A DNA stretch of 64,000 nucleotides from Sedimenticola sp. (GCA_011051655.1 DRKS01000006.1:1-64000); one strand, 5' to 3'; shown: positions 17,451-26,149, counted from the first letter of the stretch. Notes: a model not told the origin generated them from the letters alone. Numbers and translations: made by a program.

Positions 17451-20285
17451 ATGTTTAGAATCCGTATTACACCCTCGTTATCAGCAAACAAAACACCAAG
17501 AGTGATATGCATGGTGATATTGATGTCCATCATTGCCCTCCCTGGTTGCGGTGAGGTCGGAATGACGGATGCCGAATATGTGGAGCGCGCCAAGGACTAC
17601 CAAGACAAAGGCAAATTGGAAGCAAGCGTGATCGATTTAAAAAACGCACTGCGCCAGAATCCGAATAATCCGGAAGCACGCTGGCTCTTGGGTAATATTT
17701 ACTTGGATCAAAAAAACGGCCCAGCTGCCGAGAAGGAACTCCTAAGAGCCATGGAATTGGGAGTGAGCGAGGAAGCTGTCAAACCCTTACTTGGAGAAGC
17801 ACTGCTGTTGGCCCATGAGTACAACCGGCTGCTTGAACAAGTCAAGCCAGCCAACGGCGCAACGCCGCAAAACAGGGCAAAAATCCTTCGCATGCATGGC
17901 GATGCCAATTTGGCCCTGGGCCGGCTCGATAATGCATGCCGATTGTATGAGCAGGCGCTACCGCTGGACAGCCGCCATATTCCCACTTACTGGGGGCTGG
18001 CAAATTGCGCCCTTGCAAAAAAAGACAAAGCGCTGGCTCGCAAGCATGTGGATACGGCCTTGAAACTTGACAAGAACAATGCGGAGAGTTGGGTCGTGCT
18101 CGGCGACCTGGAACGCTTTGGCAACAATCTTGCCGCAGCGAGAATGGCATACTCCAATGCCCTTGAACGCGACCCAAATTTGTTTTCTGCATTAGTCAAC
18201 CGCATGCATCTCTTTTTGGCTGACGGCAAAAACGACAAAGCCAAGCAAGATCTGGGCAGAATCCAAAAAATAGCGCCCAAATATTTCATGACCCATTATT
18301 TACAGGCCCTCCTGCACTACGCAGTTGGCGAAACAGATGATGCCCTGGACTCCGTGCAGGAGGCCCTCAAGACCCGGCCGGATTATCCACCCGCAATATT
18401 TCTGCTTGGCCTGTTGCAGTACGACAGCAAGTCTTATGAACAGGCGAGCAGGAATTTTGAACGTTATTTACAGTATCGCCGGGGCAGCCCAGATGCGCTC
18501 AAGATTCTTGCCGCCACCTACCTCAAGCTAAATCAACCGGATCGCGCCCAAGTCTTATTGAAGCCTTATCTTGCATTACCCGGGGCAGACGCCAGACTGC
18601 TGGCATTGGCGGGCGAGGCCTATCTGCGCACGGATAACCCCAGGTCCGCTCTGGGCCTCTTCGAGAAGGCCGCCGAACTCGTTCCCGCCAGTGCCGTGCT
18701 GCGCACGAAAATAGGCTTGAGCCGGCTGGCTGCCGGCGAGGAAAGCAAGGCCATAGAGGAACTGGAGGCCTCCTCCGCCCTGAGCGCCAAGGATTACCGG
18801 GCGGACCTGGCCATTGCCTATTACTACCTGGGGAATGGCCAATACGATAAAGCACTGGCCTCGGTCGCCATGTTGGAGAAAAAAGTTCCGGAGAGCCCCG
18901 GCACCTATAACCTCAAGGGTCGGGCTTACCTGGGAAAGAATAATCTTGTACTGGCCCGTAAAAATTTTGAAAAAGCCCTGTCTCTCAAGCCCACCCTCAT
19001 TTCCGCAGCCGCTGGCCTGGCCGCAATAGACCTCCAGGAAAAGGATCCTCAGGCGGCCCGGGACCGCTACCAGGCCATACTGGAGAAAGACCCCAAGAAT
19101 ATCCCTGCCATGGTCGGGTTGGCCGACCTGGCGGCCTTTGAGAAAAATGAGCAGGAGTATCTGGGCTGGCTGGAACGAGCAGCGGAGGTCCGCTCTTCGG
19201 CATTTGTTCCCCGGGCCCTCCTGGCCAACTACTATCTTGACAAAGGTGAACAGCGGAAGGCCCTGGGTATTGCCAGGGACGCCTGGAACGCCAGGCCTGA
19301 CAGCCTGGAGGCGCTGGGACTCCTGGGGCGCATGCAACTGGCGGCGGGAGAGAAGGAGAACGCCCTGGCGACCTACACCAAGCTCACATCCCTGGCGCCT
19401 AGATCGGCGTCTGCCTGGTATCATCGAGCCAAGGCACATGCGGCGGCAGGTGATGCAAAGGCTGCACGTAGCGCCTTGCGTAAGGTGCTTGAGATCGATC
19501 CGGAATATGCGGACGGCCTGCGCGCTCTTTCCGCCCTTGAAACCCGCTTGGGCAACCATGATGAAGCACTGTCACTTGCCCGCGAACTGCAAAGGCTCAC
19601 CCCTGACTCCCCTGCCGGTCTGGCGCTGGAAGGCGATGTCAGGATGGCGGCCGGGGCCTATGCGCAAGCCGCGCAAATCTACGAGAAAGCCCTTGCCAAG
19701 GGCCAGGGAGGCGCACTGGCGGCCAAGCTGCATCAGGCGTTGTTGCAGTCGGGAGACGCCAAAAAAGCGGATGGCATGCTGCTGGCCTGGCTGGAGACCC
19801 ACCCCCAAGACAGTGCGGCCCGGGCCTATCTGGCCCGGAGTTACCTCATGCGGCAGTTCAACCGCCGGGCGATAGAACAATTGGAGATCCTGCTGCATGG
19901 TACGCCGGATGACCCGATAGCGCTCAACAACCTCGCCGTCCTGTACCAGGAGGAAAAGGACCCCAGGGCGCTGGAAACGGCGGAGAAGGCCTACCGCCTC
20001 AACCCCGGCAGTCCGGAAATAGCGGACACCCTTGGCTGGATCTTGGTGGAACAGAATCAGATCACCAGGGGCCTGCAACTGCTGCGGGACGCCACCCTCG
20101 CGGCCCCCAAGGCCATGGAGACCCGTTACCATTACGCTGTCGCCCTGGCGCGCTCAGGGGACAGGGCTGCGGCCCGTGAGCAATTGCAGGCGCTCCTGTC
20201 CAGTGGCAAAGATTTTCCCCAGAAAGAGGCCGCCCGGACCCTGCTGGAGCGGCAAAGTCCGCGGGAAGAAAAATTGGCGCAATAA
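17451..20285 (+). CDS. prsT: PEP-CTERM system TPR-repeat lipoprotein PrsT
   Basis: 944 residues. A lipoprotein signal with Cys33 in ALPGC is followed by about 20 tetratricopeptide-like repeats. The opening MTDAEYVERAKDYQDKGK and the length match the PrsT family of exosortase/PEP-CTERM gene sets. It is predicted to be a periplasmic lipoprotein scaffold for protein sorting or exopolysaccharide assembly. The first 370 or so codons are visibly AT-richer than the rest. A PEP-CTERM substrate gene is convergent immediately downstream. Confidence 0.92.
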   Translation: MFRIRITPSLSANKTPRVICMVILMSIIALPGCGEVGMTDAEYVERAKDYQDKGKLEASVIDLKNALRQNPNNPEARWLLGNIYLDQKNGPAAEKELLRAMELGVSEEAVKPLLGEALLLAHEYNRLLEQVKPANGATPQNRAKILRMHGDANLALGRLDNACRLYEQALPLDSRHIPTYWGLANCALAKKDKALARKHVDTALKLDKNNAESWVVLGDLERFGNNLAAARMAYSNALERDPNLFSALVNRMHLFLADGKNDKAKQDLGRIQKIAPKYFMTHYLQALLHYAVGETDDALDSVQEALKTRPDYPPAIFLLGLLQYDSKSYEQASRNFERYLQYRRGSPDALKILAATYLKLNQPDRAQVLLKPYLALPGADARLLALAGEAYLRTDNPRSALGLFEKAAELVPASAVLRTKIGLSRLAAGEESKAIEELEASSALSAKDYRADLAIAYYYLGNGQYDKALASVAMLEKKVPESPGTYNLKGRAYLGKNNLVLARKNFEKALSLKPTLISAAAGLAAIDLQEKDPQAARDRYQAILEKDPKNIPAMVGLADLAAFEKNEQEYLGWLERAAEVRSSAFVPRALLANYYLDKGEQRKALGIARDAWNARPDSLEALGLLGRMQLAAGEKENALATYTKLTSLAPRSASAWYHRAKAHAAAGDAKAARSALRKVLEIDPEYADGLRALSALETRLGNHDEALSLARELQRLTPDSPAGLALEGDVRMAAGAYAQAAQIYEKALAKGQGGALAAKLHQALLQSGDAKKADGMLLAWLETHPQDSAARAYLARSYLMRQFNRRAIEQLEILLHGTPDDPIALNNLAVLYQEEKDPRALETAEKAYRLNPGSPEIADTLGWILVEQNQITRGLQLLRDATLAAPKAMETRYHYAVALARSGDRAAAREQLQALLSSGKDFPQKEAARTLLERQSPREEKLAQ

Positions 20286-20306
20286 ATCCTTGAACCCGGG
20301 CACAAA

Positions 20307-20331
20307 AAACCCCCTCTGGAAGAGGGGGTTT
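20307..20331. terminator. bidirectional terminator between prsT and the PEP-CTERM gene
   Basis: An 11-bp stem (AAACCCCCTCT with its complement) closes on a GGA loop. It is flanked by As on the left and Ts on the right, so it can end transcripts from both convergent genes. Confidence 0.8.
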
Positions 20332-20356
20332 CGTTCAGCCAACTTGATGCCCGGGG

Positions 20357-21301
20357 TCAGGCCTTGCGACGCCTGCGGGCGGCGCCTCCCACACCCAGCA
20401 GCCCGGCGGCGAGCAACGCCAGGCTGGCCGGCTCGGGAACCTTCTTGGTGAAGTCGAAGTCGCTCCGCCCGAAGGCCCCGTTGGTGAGTCCATAGCCACC
20501 CAGCACATCGCCGCTGCCCGTGACGCCGAAGAGCGTGTCAGGATCACCCGTATTGCCCACGATGCCATCGCCAAAGCCGCTGCAGCCACCAAGGCAATCC
20601 ATGGGCTTGAGCGCGTGGCCGGTGCCATTGTACATCCCGGAGAGGGCATAGTTGACAACTGCGGCCTTAGTGCTTGGCCCTATGTCATCTGCGGAATCAG
20701 TGTCGCTGTCTGCATCCGTAAGTTTATCCAAGGCGTTAAAGGCGACCCACATCTCATCCGGATCGTCTTCGAAACCGTCGACCTCCCACAGCATTCCGTC
20801 GCCCGCCTTGGCCACGCAGTCATTCAGGCTGGTGCAATCGGCGGACACGGCATCGAAATCCGGGGTGCTGTCAAAATAGCCGGCGACCATGGCGCCGTTG
20901 CCCGCATCACCCAGGGTTCCCGGAAGCTCGGGCAGGCCCGCTAAGGTAAGGATGGCATCGAGCCCCGCGGAGTGGGGGCCGAAAGTGAAATCATAGCGGC
21001 CGGGGGTCGCTGTAGCTGTTTTGGTCACTACCTGCACCGCAGCGATGCCTGTGAGCTCGCCACCCGTGATACCGGCGCTGCTCCCAGCAGGAATCACCGA
21101 AGCAGTTTGGTCGATCTCGAATACTGCGATCAGTGTCTCGCCAACATCCAGGATGCCATCATCGTTGCCGTCAAGATGGAAATCGAGGTTGTTATCCTCA
21201 AAGGTGGTGTAGGGCTGGTACCAAGTGATGCCCGCCGCCGCCGGGCCTGCGCCCAGCGCGAAAGACAGTGCTGCGATCAGTGGTAGGGCCTTGATTTTCA
21301 T
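20357..21301 (-). CDS. PEP-CTERM sorting-domain protein
   Basis: 314 residues. It has a signal peptide (cleavage near AAAG), an extracellular-type body rich in Asp/Gly (HLDGNDDGILDVGE), and a textbook PEP-CTERM tail: VPEPASLALL, a short hydrophobic helix, then RRRRKA at the C-terminus. Such proteins are exported, cut at the PEP motif by exosortase and usually become cell-surface or matrix glycoproteins. The cysteine pair region (CLGGCSG) may form disulfides. The upstream region carries a predicted sigma-54 promoter. Confidence 0.92.
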   Translation of the reverse strand: MKIKALPLIAALSFALGAGPAAAGITWYQPYTTFEDNNLDFHLDGNDDGILDVGETLIAVFEIDQTASVIPAGSSAGITGGELTGIAAVQVVTKTATATPGRYDFTFGPHSAGLDAILTLAGLPELPGTLGDAGNGAMVAGYFDSTPDFDAVSADCTSLNDCVAKAGDGMLWEVDGFEDDPDEMWVAFNALDKLTDADSDTDSADDIGPSTKAAVVNYALSGMYNGTGHALKPMDCLGGCSGFGDGIVGNTGDPDTLFGVTGSGDVLGGYGLTNGAFGRSDFDFTKKVPEPASLALLAAGLLGVGGAARRRRKA

Positions 21302-21383
21302 TCTCTGTTTCTCCGTATCATTCAGTCTTCAAAAAATAATTCTTTAACTTGCGGTCAAGGGTCAGCTTTCGCAATACAAGGAA

Positions 21384-21398
21384 GCATGATGCATGCCA
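21384..21398 (-). promoter_or_regulatory. predicted sigma-54 promoter of the PEP-CTERM gene
   Basis: The minus strand reads TGGCATGCATCATGC, 9 of 11 defined positions of the -24/-12 consensus TGGCACG-N4-TTGC, with the essential GG and GC correctly spaced. Start of transcription is predicted near 21373, giving a leader of about 70 nt. PEP-CTERM gene sets often include the sigma-54 activator PrsR, which fits. Confidence 0.55.
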
Positions 21399-21484
21399 AC
21401 CTCATTGGGTCAATCGTATCTATATGAAATAAAAAGATATTGCCGTTTACACCCAAGAGAATGGCTATGCGCCTTGGTTGCAAG

Positions 21485-21612
21485 GTGTAAAATTTCCTGA
21501 CACGCCCAGCTTCGCACTTCTACGCCTATCTATTTGATTTCAATAAGAATCAGCCGTCACCACAGGAATCGTGTACCTGCTGGCTGCCCGGGGAGTGTAA
21601 AATTTCCTGACA
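21485..21612 (-). promoter_or_regulatory. two identical 18-nt repeats, candidate upstream activator sites
   Basis: TGTCAGGAAATTTTACAC (minus sense) occurs exactly twice, at 21485-21502 and 21595-21612, 110 bp apart, about 120 and 230 bp upstream of the predicted transcription start. The core is a partial palindrome (TGT...ACA). Position and duplication suggest binding sites for an enhancer-binding protein such as PrsR. Confidence 0.6.
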
Positions 21613-21641
21613 GCCCCGGCACCGCGGCTCCGGAATGAGAG

Positions 21642-22712
21642 CTATTCGCCGCCACGCCACTCAAAGCTGGACAGCGGCCGGCGTGCCCCCCTGTTTTTGT
21701 TCAGCCCGGCAGCCCGCCCCATGCGCAACAGCAGCAGGCCACAGCCGCCGGAGCAAGCCTGTTCCAGGGCTTGCCGGATCAACCCGAGGCGGTCTTGAAA
21801 ACGGGCTTCGACCTCGACGAAACCCAGTCCAAGCACGCCGGGGGCGGCGTAGGGCTGGATGGAGAGCCCCGCGGCGGTGGCCCGCAGCCAGACGCGCTCC
21901 AAGGCGCGTCCGGCGGCGAGGATGGCCGGGCGGTCCTCACCTTCGATGCACAGCAGGGCCAGCCCGGGCGAAAGCCTGACGGGCAGCACCGCCGAGCGCA
22001 AGCCCATCAGCCGGGCCCCGCCGATGGCGTTGAAGGCGCGCATCAGGGGCCAATGCCGCAGGGCCTTGAAAAAGGGCCACACCGGGGCCTCAATTCCCAG
22101 GCTGCGGGGGGACAGGCCTTCCGGGCAGGCGCCTTTCCGGCCGGCGGAAAAACAGATGCTCGAAAACAGTTCGTGATGCAGCCGCCTGCTTTGGAAACGC
22201 AGGGATTCCGCTGTTTGCAGGGCCTTCAGCACAGCATGGCGCTGCTGGCTGCCGGGGTCAAGCCAGACAAGCCTGGCCCCGGGCAACTGCGACGCCTCTG
22301 CGGCCAATGCCTGCCGCAGCGCCTCTTCAACAGGGCCTTTCCAGGGAAACCGGCGGTCGGTGCAGCGCCTGGGGATGGCCTGGGCCAGCGCCGTATCGGG
22401 CGGCTCCTTATTGGATGGGGAGAATTCCAGCCTAGCGACCCAGAGGGGATCCTGTTCTTCATCGGGGAGGTATTGGACCTTGTCCGTGTAACCCAATGCG
22501 CGCGCCTGGATGCAGAGGTTTTCGATGCAGGCCCCCAGCCCCAGGTCACTCAGCACGTACCTGGCATCGGAGGGCTTTCCGGCGCGCCGGGCGTCGATCC
22601 AGAGGTCGAGGGCATCTCCCATCCAGCGGTACAGCCAGGGCTGGGAGTTGTCGGCGGAGGGGGCCGCGACCGCGGCTTCGAGAAGTGTGTTTTTATCCCG
22701 GGGTGTCAGCAT
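21642..22712 (-). CDS. nitroreductase-family protein paired with a ThiF-like enzyme
   Basis: 356 residues from the ATG at 22712. The N-terminal EAAVAAPSADNSQPW is the FMN-binding opening of nitroreductase-like proteins. The central RRCTDRRFPWKGPV and later GLALLCIEGEDRPAILAAGRALERVWL match the Rv1355c/MoeY type, where a ThiF domain and a nitroreductase domain are fused. Here the two domains are separate adjacent genes, 23 bp apart on one strand. The reaction is unknown; a redox tailoring step acting on an adenylated product is an inference. Confidence 0.75.
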   Translation of the reverse strand: MLTPRDKNTLLEAAVAAPSADNSQPWLYRWMGDALDLWIDARRAGKPSDARYVLSDLGLGACIENLCIQARALGYTDKVQYLPDEEQDPLWVARLEFSPSNKEPPDTALAQAIPRRCTDRRFPWKGPVEEALRQALAAEASQLPGARLVWLDPGSQQRHAVLKALQTAESLRFQSRRLHHELFSSICFSAGRKGACPEGLSPRSLGIEAPVWPFFKALRHWPLMRAFNAIGGARLMGLRSAVLPVRLSPGLALLCIEGEDRPAILAAGRALERVWLRATAAGLSIQPYAAPGVLGLGFVEVEARFQDRLGLIRQALEQACSGGCGLLLLRMGRAAGLNKNRGARRPLSSFEWRGGE

Positions 22713-22735
22713 TTCCGCGCCTTTGTGTTTGGGGG

Positions 22736-23602
22736 CTAATCCCGCCCGCGCCTGAGCTGGCGCCGGGCAATGGCGAGCCCGAGCCTTTGCAACGGGTTGC
22801 GGTTGCCCATGGGCCGCCATGTGTGTACCAGTTTGTTCCGGTAGGCATCAAATTGCACGCCGTGGGGGGCGGCACGCACCGGCCCCCGTCCGAGCAATAT
22901 CTTGAGGGCCTCGGTGGCCGCCATTCCGGCGCAGATCTCGCAGGCCATGGGGGTGGAGGGCCCCTTATGATTGACGAAGTCCACCGCCTCGGGATGCACC
23001 AGATAGCCACGCTGAAGCATGGCCGGCGACAGGCCGAGCAGAAATCGGATGAGCTGTTCCTGTTCCGTGTGCCCCTCGAGCTGGAAATAGTCTTCAAAAC
23101 CCATCTTCCCCGGGAGGAAGTTCAGCACAGCGGCGCCCATGCCGAGGGGGGCGGCGGTGACGGCCGGGATGTTCCTGTCCGCGCAGGCGGCGAATACGGT
23201 GCGGCGGGCGGATACGGCAAAATAGTCCAAGCCGTCGACGTAGAGATCGACGCCGTCAAGAAAATCACTGATGTTGTCTTTATTGATTCCGGTGGGAAAT
23301 TTGCGGATATCCAGTTCCGGGTTGATATCCAGGGCCATCCCGGTGAGGACATCCACTTTGTCCTGGCCGATGCGGCTGAGGAATGCCCCCGCCTGGCGGT
23401 TGAAGTTGGCCAACTCAAAGTGGTCGAAGTCGGCGACATGGAAGGCGCCTATGCCTAGGCGGGTCAGCGTCAGGAGATGGCTGCCGCCGACACCCCCCAT
23501 GCCTGCGATAGCGATACGCTTGGTCCGCAGAATATCTTGCTCGTGCGGCCTCACCCAGCCGGTATTGCGTGAAAAGGCTTTGTGGTAGTCGAATCCGGGC
23601 AT
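22736..23602 (-). CDS. ThiF/E1-like adenylyltransferase
   Basis: 288 residues of the E1/ThiF/MoeB fold. It has the nucleotide loop GMGGVGG (34-40), the DFDHFELANFNRQ stretch carrying the conserved Asp and Arg, and VDGLDYF as the second acidic motif. The family adenylates a protein C-terminus or small substrate in the cytosol. No ubiquitin-like protein or rhodanese domain is nearby. It is the first gene of a two-gene unit with the nitroreductase-like gene. A metal-binding Cys pair (CEICAG) resembles part of the MoeB/ThiF zinc site. Confidence 0.85.
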   Translation of the reverse strand: MPGFDYHKAFSRNTGWVRPHEQDILRTKRIAIAGMGGVGGSHLLTLTRLGIGAFHVADFDHFELANFNRQAGAFLSRIGQDKVDVLTGMALDINPELDIRKFPTGINKDNISDFLDGVDLYVDGLDYFAVSARRTVFAACADRNIPAVTAAPLGMGAAVLNFLPGKMGFEDYFQLEGHTEQEQLIRFLLGLSPAMLQRGYLVHPEAVDFVNHKGPSTPMACEICAGMAATEALKILLGRGPVRAAPHGVQFDAYRNKLVHTWRPMGNRNPLQRLGLAIARRQLRRGRD

Positions 23603-23882
23603 CGATCACCTGTATGGCGTTGGTTTTTATTCCATATACCACTGTGATGATAGCGGATGCCGGTTCAAAATGGTCACGAAGGGCTTTGCTTTCATCAGGT
23701 TGGTTTTTCATAAATGCTCGCAGTAACATGATTTCTCATACCATCATGCAGCATTTCACCTCCAATATTCAAGCTTCACGCGAAGACGCAATCTTATCTA
23801 ATTGAAAAATAGATATATTTTGTGCGTTTGCCCTGCGTTGCTTAACCGCGGCTGGCCTTAATCGGTATACGTGAAGGGAGAC

Positions 23883-24137
23883 TTAGTAGTGGTATCGGAG
23901 TTGGGCAATGAACATAGAATCATCGCTTACCTTGTAGACGAAACGATGTTCATCATTAATTCGCCGAGACCAATAGCCAGACAGGGCATGTTTTAATGGC
24001 TCTGGTTTTCCGATACCTTCGCATGGAGAACGTCGGACGCCTTTTATCAACAGGTTTATACGCTTTAGAATTTTTTTGTCGGTTTTTTGCCAGTAAAGAT
24101 AGTCGTTCCATGCGTGCTCTGAGAATATGAGCTTCAC
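23883..24137 (-). CDS. yoeB: toxin YoeB (Txe family)
   Basis: 84 residues ending LRYHY, with GYWSRRINDEHRFVYKV in the middle. The catalytic set of E. coli YoeB (Glu, Arg, the C-terminal His-Tyr) is preserved. It is a ribosome-dependent mRNA endonuclease neutralised by YefM. The start overlaps the antitoxin stop by 4 nt, so the pair is translationally coupled. It looks intact and active. Confidence 0.93.
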   Translation of the reverse strand: MKLIFSEHAWNDYLYWQKTDKKILKRINLLIKGVRRSPCEGIGKPEPLKHALSGYWSRRINDEHRFVYKVSDDSMFIAQLRYHY

Positions 24138-24385
24138 TCGTCCAAGTCCTTTTCGATGCCTTTGCCCTTTTCGAGCTGGGAAATGGATTCAAAGAGCCGT
24201 TTAACGTTTTTTGGACTCCGTAGCAAGTAGGTGGTTTCCTCAAGAGATTCATAGTCCTCGAGAGAGAGCATTACAACGGCGCCTTCACTTTTTCTTGTAA
24301 TAACAATGGGTTCATGGTCCTCACAGACTTTTTTCATGGTTTTGGCCAGCGTATTTCTAAGGGCAGTGTAGCTAAGTGCTTTCAT
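24134..24385 (-). CDS. yefM: antitoxin YefM
   Basis: 83 residues beginning MKALSYTALRNTLAKTM, a Phd/YefM DNA-binding N-terminus, followed by the toxin-wrapping tail (ETTYLLRSPKNVKRL). It binds YoeB and represses its own operon. The ATG at 24385 is favoured by an AAGG ribosome site and by the family's usual start. It is first in the operon, directly below a canonical operator. Confidence 0.93.
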   Translation of the reverse strand: MKALSYTALRNTLAKTMKKVCEDHEPIVITRKSEGAVVMLSLEDYESLEETTYLLRSPKNVKRLFESISQLEKGKGIEKDLDE

Positions 24386-24403
24386 GGCATTAAACCTTAA
24401 TAT

Positions 24404-24448
24404 CGTACATGTACGGAATAGTGTACAATATAAATTCACGTATAACAA
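24404..24448 (-). promoter_or_regulatory. yefM-yoeB promoter and YefM operator
   Basis: On the minus strand TTGTTA (24443-24448), 17 bp, TACACT (24420-24425). The -10 overlaps TGTACA (24422-24427), the core recognised by YefM in E. coli. A second, longer palindrome CGTACATGTACG lies at 24404-24415. A long and a short TGTACA-type repeat is the known layout of yefM operators. Confidence 0.75.
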
Positions 24449-24625
24449 AGTGCTGCACCTGACCGCTTTTTCGCTGCGCTCCGGCGGCCAATGAGAAAGC
24501 TATAACCATCCATTGACGGGGGAGCGGGGAATAGGGGGCGCTCCTGGAATCAAGGGATCGGTTGCGATGTTCGTGGCGCTGCGATAACAACAGCCGCCCC
24601 CTTGGCCCTGGAGGCAAACGGCCAC

Positions 24626-25126
24626 CTATTTGCTCTTCCCCAGCCGGTCCATCAGGGCGAACAGCACGCCGGATACCACGAATGTGAGGTGAATGCCCAC
24701 CTTCCAGGCCAGCTGCTCAGTAGTGAACCCTTCCACATTGAGAAAGGCCTTGAGCAGCTCTATGGTCGAAATGGCCACGATGGAGCCTATGACCTTGATC
24801 TTCAGGTCGGTAAAGGTCACATGCCCCATCCATTCGGGCCTGTCTTCGTGATCGCCGGTGTCGATTTTGGAAACGAAATTCTCGTAGCCGGCAAAAATGA
24901 TAATCAACAACAGGTTGGCGACCAGGGCGACATCAATCAGCGACAGGGTGGCGACGATGACATCAGTGCCTCCGCCGGACAGCAGCAGCAGCGCCAGGCT
25001 CACGAATTCCTTGGCGAACTTGATCAGCAGCAGGGCGATGGTCAGGACCAGGCCCAGGTAGAAGGGCGCCAACAGCCAGCGGCTGTTGAACATGAAGGTC
25101 TCGAGCAGGATTTCAATCTTCTTCAT
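24626..25126 (-). CDS. YqhA/TIGR00645-family inner membrane protein
   Basis: 166 residues with three to four membrane helices. The family signature includes ENFVSKID, DRPEWMGHVTFTDLKIK and the start ...LETFMFNSRWLLAP. Function is unknown; the family is widespread in proteobacteria as a small integral membrane protein. The ATG at 25126 starts the conserved sequence. It appears monocistronic. Confidence 0.9.
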   Translation of the reverse strand: MKKIEILLETFMFNSRWLLAPFYLGLVLTIALLLIKFAKEFVSLALLLLSGGGTDVIVATLSLIDVALVANLLLIIIFAGYENFVSKIDTGDHEDRPEWMGHVTFTDLKIKVIGSIVAISTIELLKAFLNVEGFTTEQLAWKVGIHLTFVVSGVLFALMDRLGKSK

Positions 25127-25510
25127 TAGATCAGGGGGCCGTCTGCGATATGGATCCGAAAATGCTCCCGGCGGGAGCGAGGCGCCAGGGAAGCGATTCC
25201 GGGCCATGATACCAGCCATGCAGGCGGCGTCTACTCTCCTCCCGCCCACGCCACCAGCGGGGCGATGACCGAATATGCTTTTTGTTCCCGGCCGGGCGCT
25301 TTTGTGGGTTTGCGGAGTTGACAGCGGACAAAGCAGGCGCTGACAATGGTCCGGACCGGCCATGGCAGTGGTAACAAAAAGAAATCATGGCCCGGCCCGG
25401 CGGGCACAGGCTGGTCAACCCGGCCCCGTTTCCGCAGGGCAATTTCCCATCCGTTTACACGCGGGCGTTCAAAAACACGGCCATTGGCCTGTTTCAGGGG
25501 GATAAGTTCC
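25127..25510. other. intergenic region upstream of the cytochrome gene
   Basis: 384 bp between divergent genes. A candidate promoter for the cytochrome is TTGACA (25318-25323), 18 bp, GACAAT (25342-25347) on the plus strand, leaving a leader of about 160 nt. No FNR site or structured RNA was recognised. Confidence 0.4.
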
Positions 25511-26077
25511 ATGAACAGATGCATAGCTGGTTTTGGCGCGACATTGATACTCGCCGCCTTCTCAACCGCCGTTAACGCCATGATGCCCTGTATCTTTTGC
25601 GGCGACGTGCGGGAGGAAATATGCAGGAATTGTCATGAAGACCTCGAAGGGCTTCCCATGCTCAGGACAACCAACCCGAACCGGCATCACCTTCTGGTTG
25701 GGACGCCAATCCCAAGCCTGAGCCGGTCAAAGGCCCCGGACGCCCCCGGCGGCACGCCCGGCGAGCCCTACCATTGCCTTGCATGCCATTCACTGACCAG
25801 GGGGGCGACAGGCAATATTGATATTCAGCCCTTCAGGGATTGCCTGCTGTGCCATCCGGTGTGGCGGGTCACCGGCTCTCCCATGCGCGGCACCAATGTC
25901 CACCATGAGACGGAAACCTTCCGGCAACACAAATGCTGGACCTGTCACAGCAGAACGGGCGGCCTTCCGCCGGAGGACGGCACCACCACGGGAGATGGCG
26001 GCGGCATGGGAGGTGGCGGCATGGGAGGTGGCGGCATGGGAGGCGGCGGCATGGGCGGCAGAGGCGGGCGCATGTAG
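25511..26077 (+). CDS. secreted tetraheme c-type cytochrome with Gly-Met repeat tail
   Basis: 188 residues with a signal peptide ending near VNA. Four heme-attachment motifs are present: CRNCH, CLACH, CLLCH and CWTCH; a CIFCG pair near the N-terminus is not a heme motif. Extra histidines (NRHHLL, VHHE) could be distal ligands. The C-terminus is a low-complexity run of GGGM units encoded by near-identical 15-nt repeats. It is predicted to be a periplasmic electron carrier. It lies beside hemC, but no redox partner gene adjoins it. Confidence 0.82.
   Translation: MNRCIAGFGATLILAAFSTAVNAMMPCIFCGDVREEICRNCHEDLEGLPMLRTTNPNRHHLLVGTPIPSLSRSKAPDAPGGTPGEPYHCLACHSLTRGATGNIDIQPFRDCLLCHPVWRVTGSPMRGTNVHHETETFRQHKCWTCHSRTGGLPPEDGTTTGDGGGMGGGGMGGGGMGGGGMGGRGGRM
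25996..26060 (+). repeat. 15-nt tandem repeats coding GGGM units
   Basis: About four consecutive copies of a GGAGGTGGCGGCATG-like unit occur at the end of the cytochrome gene. The near-identity of the units means copy number could vary by slippage. Confidence 0.8.
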
Positions 26078-26149
26078 CCGGCCGCAGGGGGCGGCGTTCG
26101 GGCATGCCGGGCCGATGCAGCGTCCCGGCGGAAACGGCCGCCCGGGCCG

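Larger units (their letters stand above)
21302..21641. other. long regulatory intergenic region
   Basis: 340 bp between the PEP-CTERM gene and the end of the nitroreductase-like gene, AT-rich, holding the sigma-54-like promoter and the two 18-nt repeats. No coding sequence was seen. Confidence 0.6.

Noticed and set aside
23603-23729. Short coding-like frame upstream of the ThiF gene
   Set aside because: It only stays open by running into the ThiF gene in another frame and shows no recognisable sequence.
25996-26060. Tandem repeats as a CRISPR or phase-variation locus
   Set aside because: The units are contiguous and in-frame codons of a Gly-Met tail with no spacers; 15-nt units keep frame, so phase switching is not expected.
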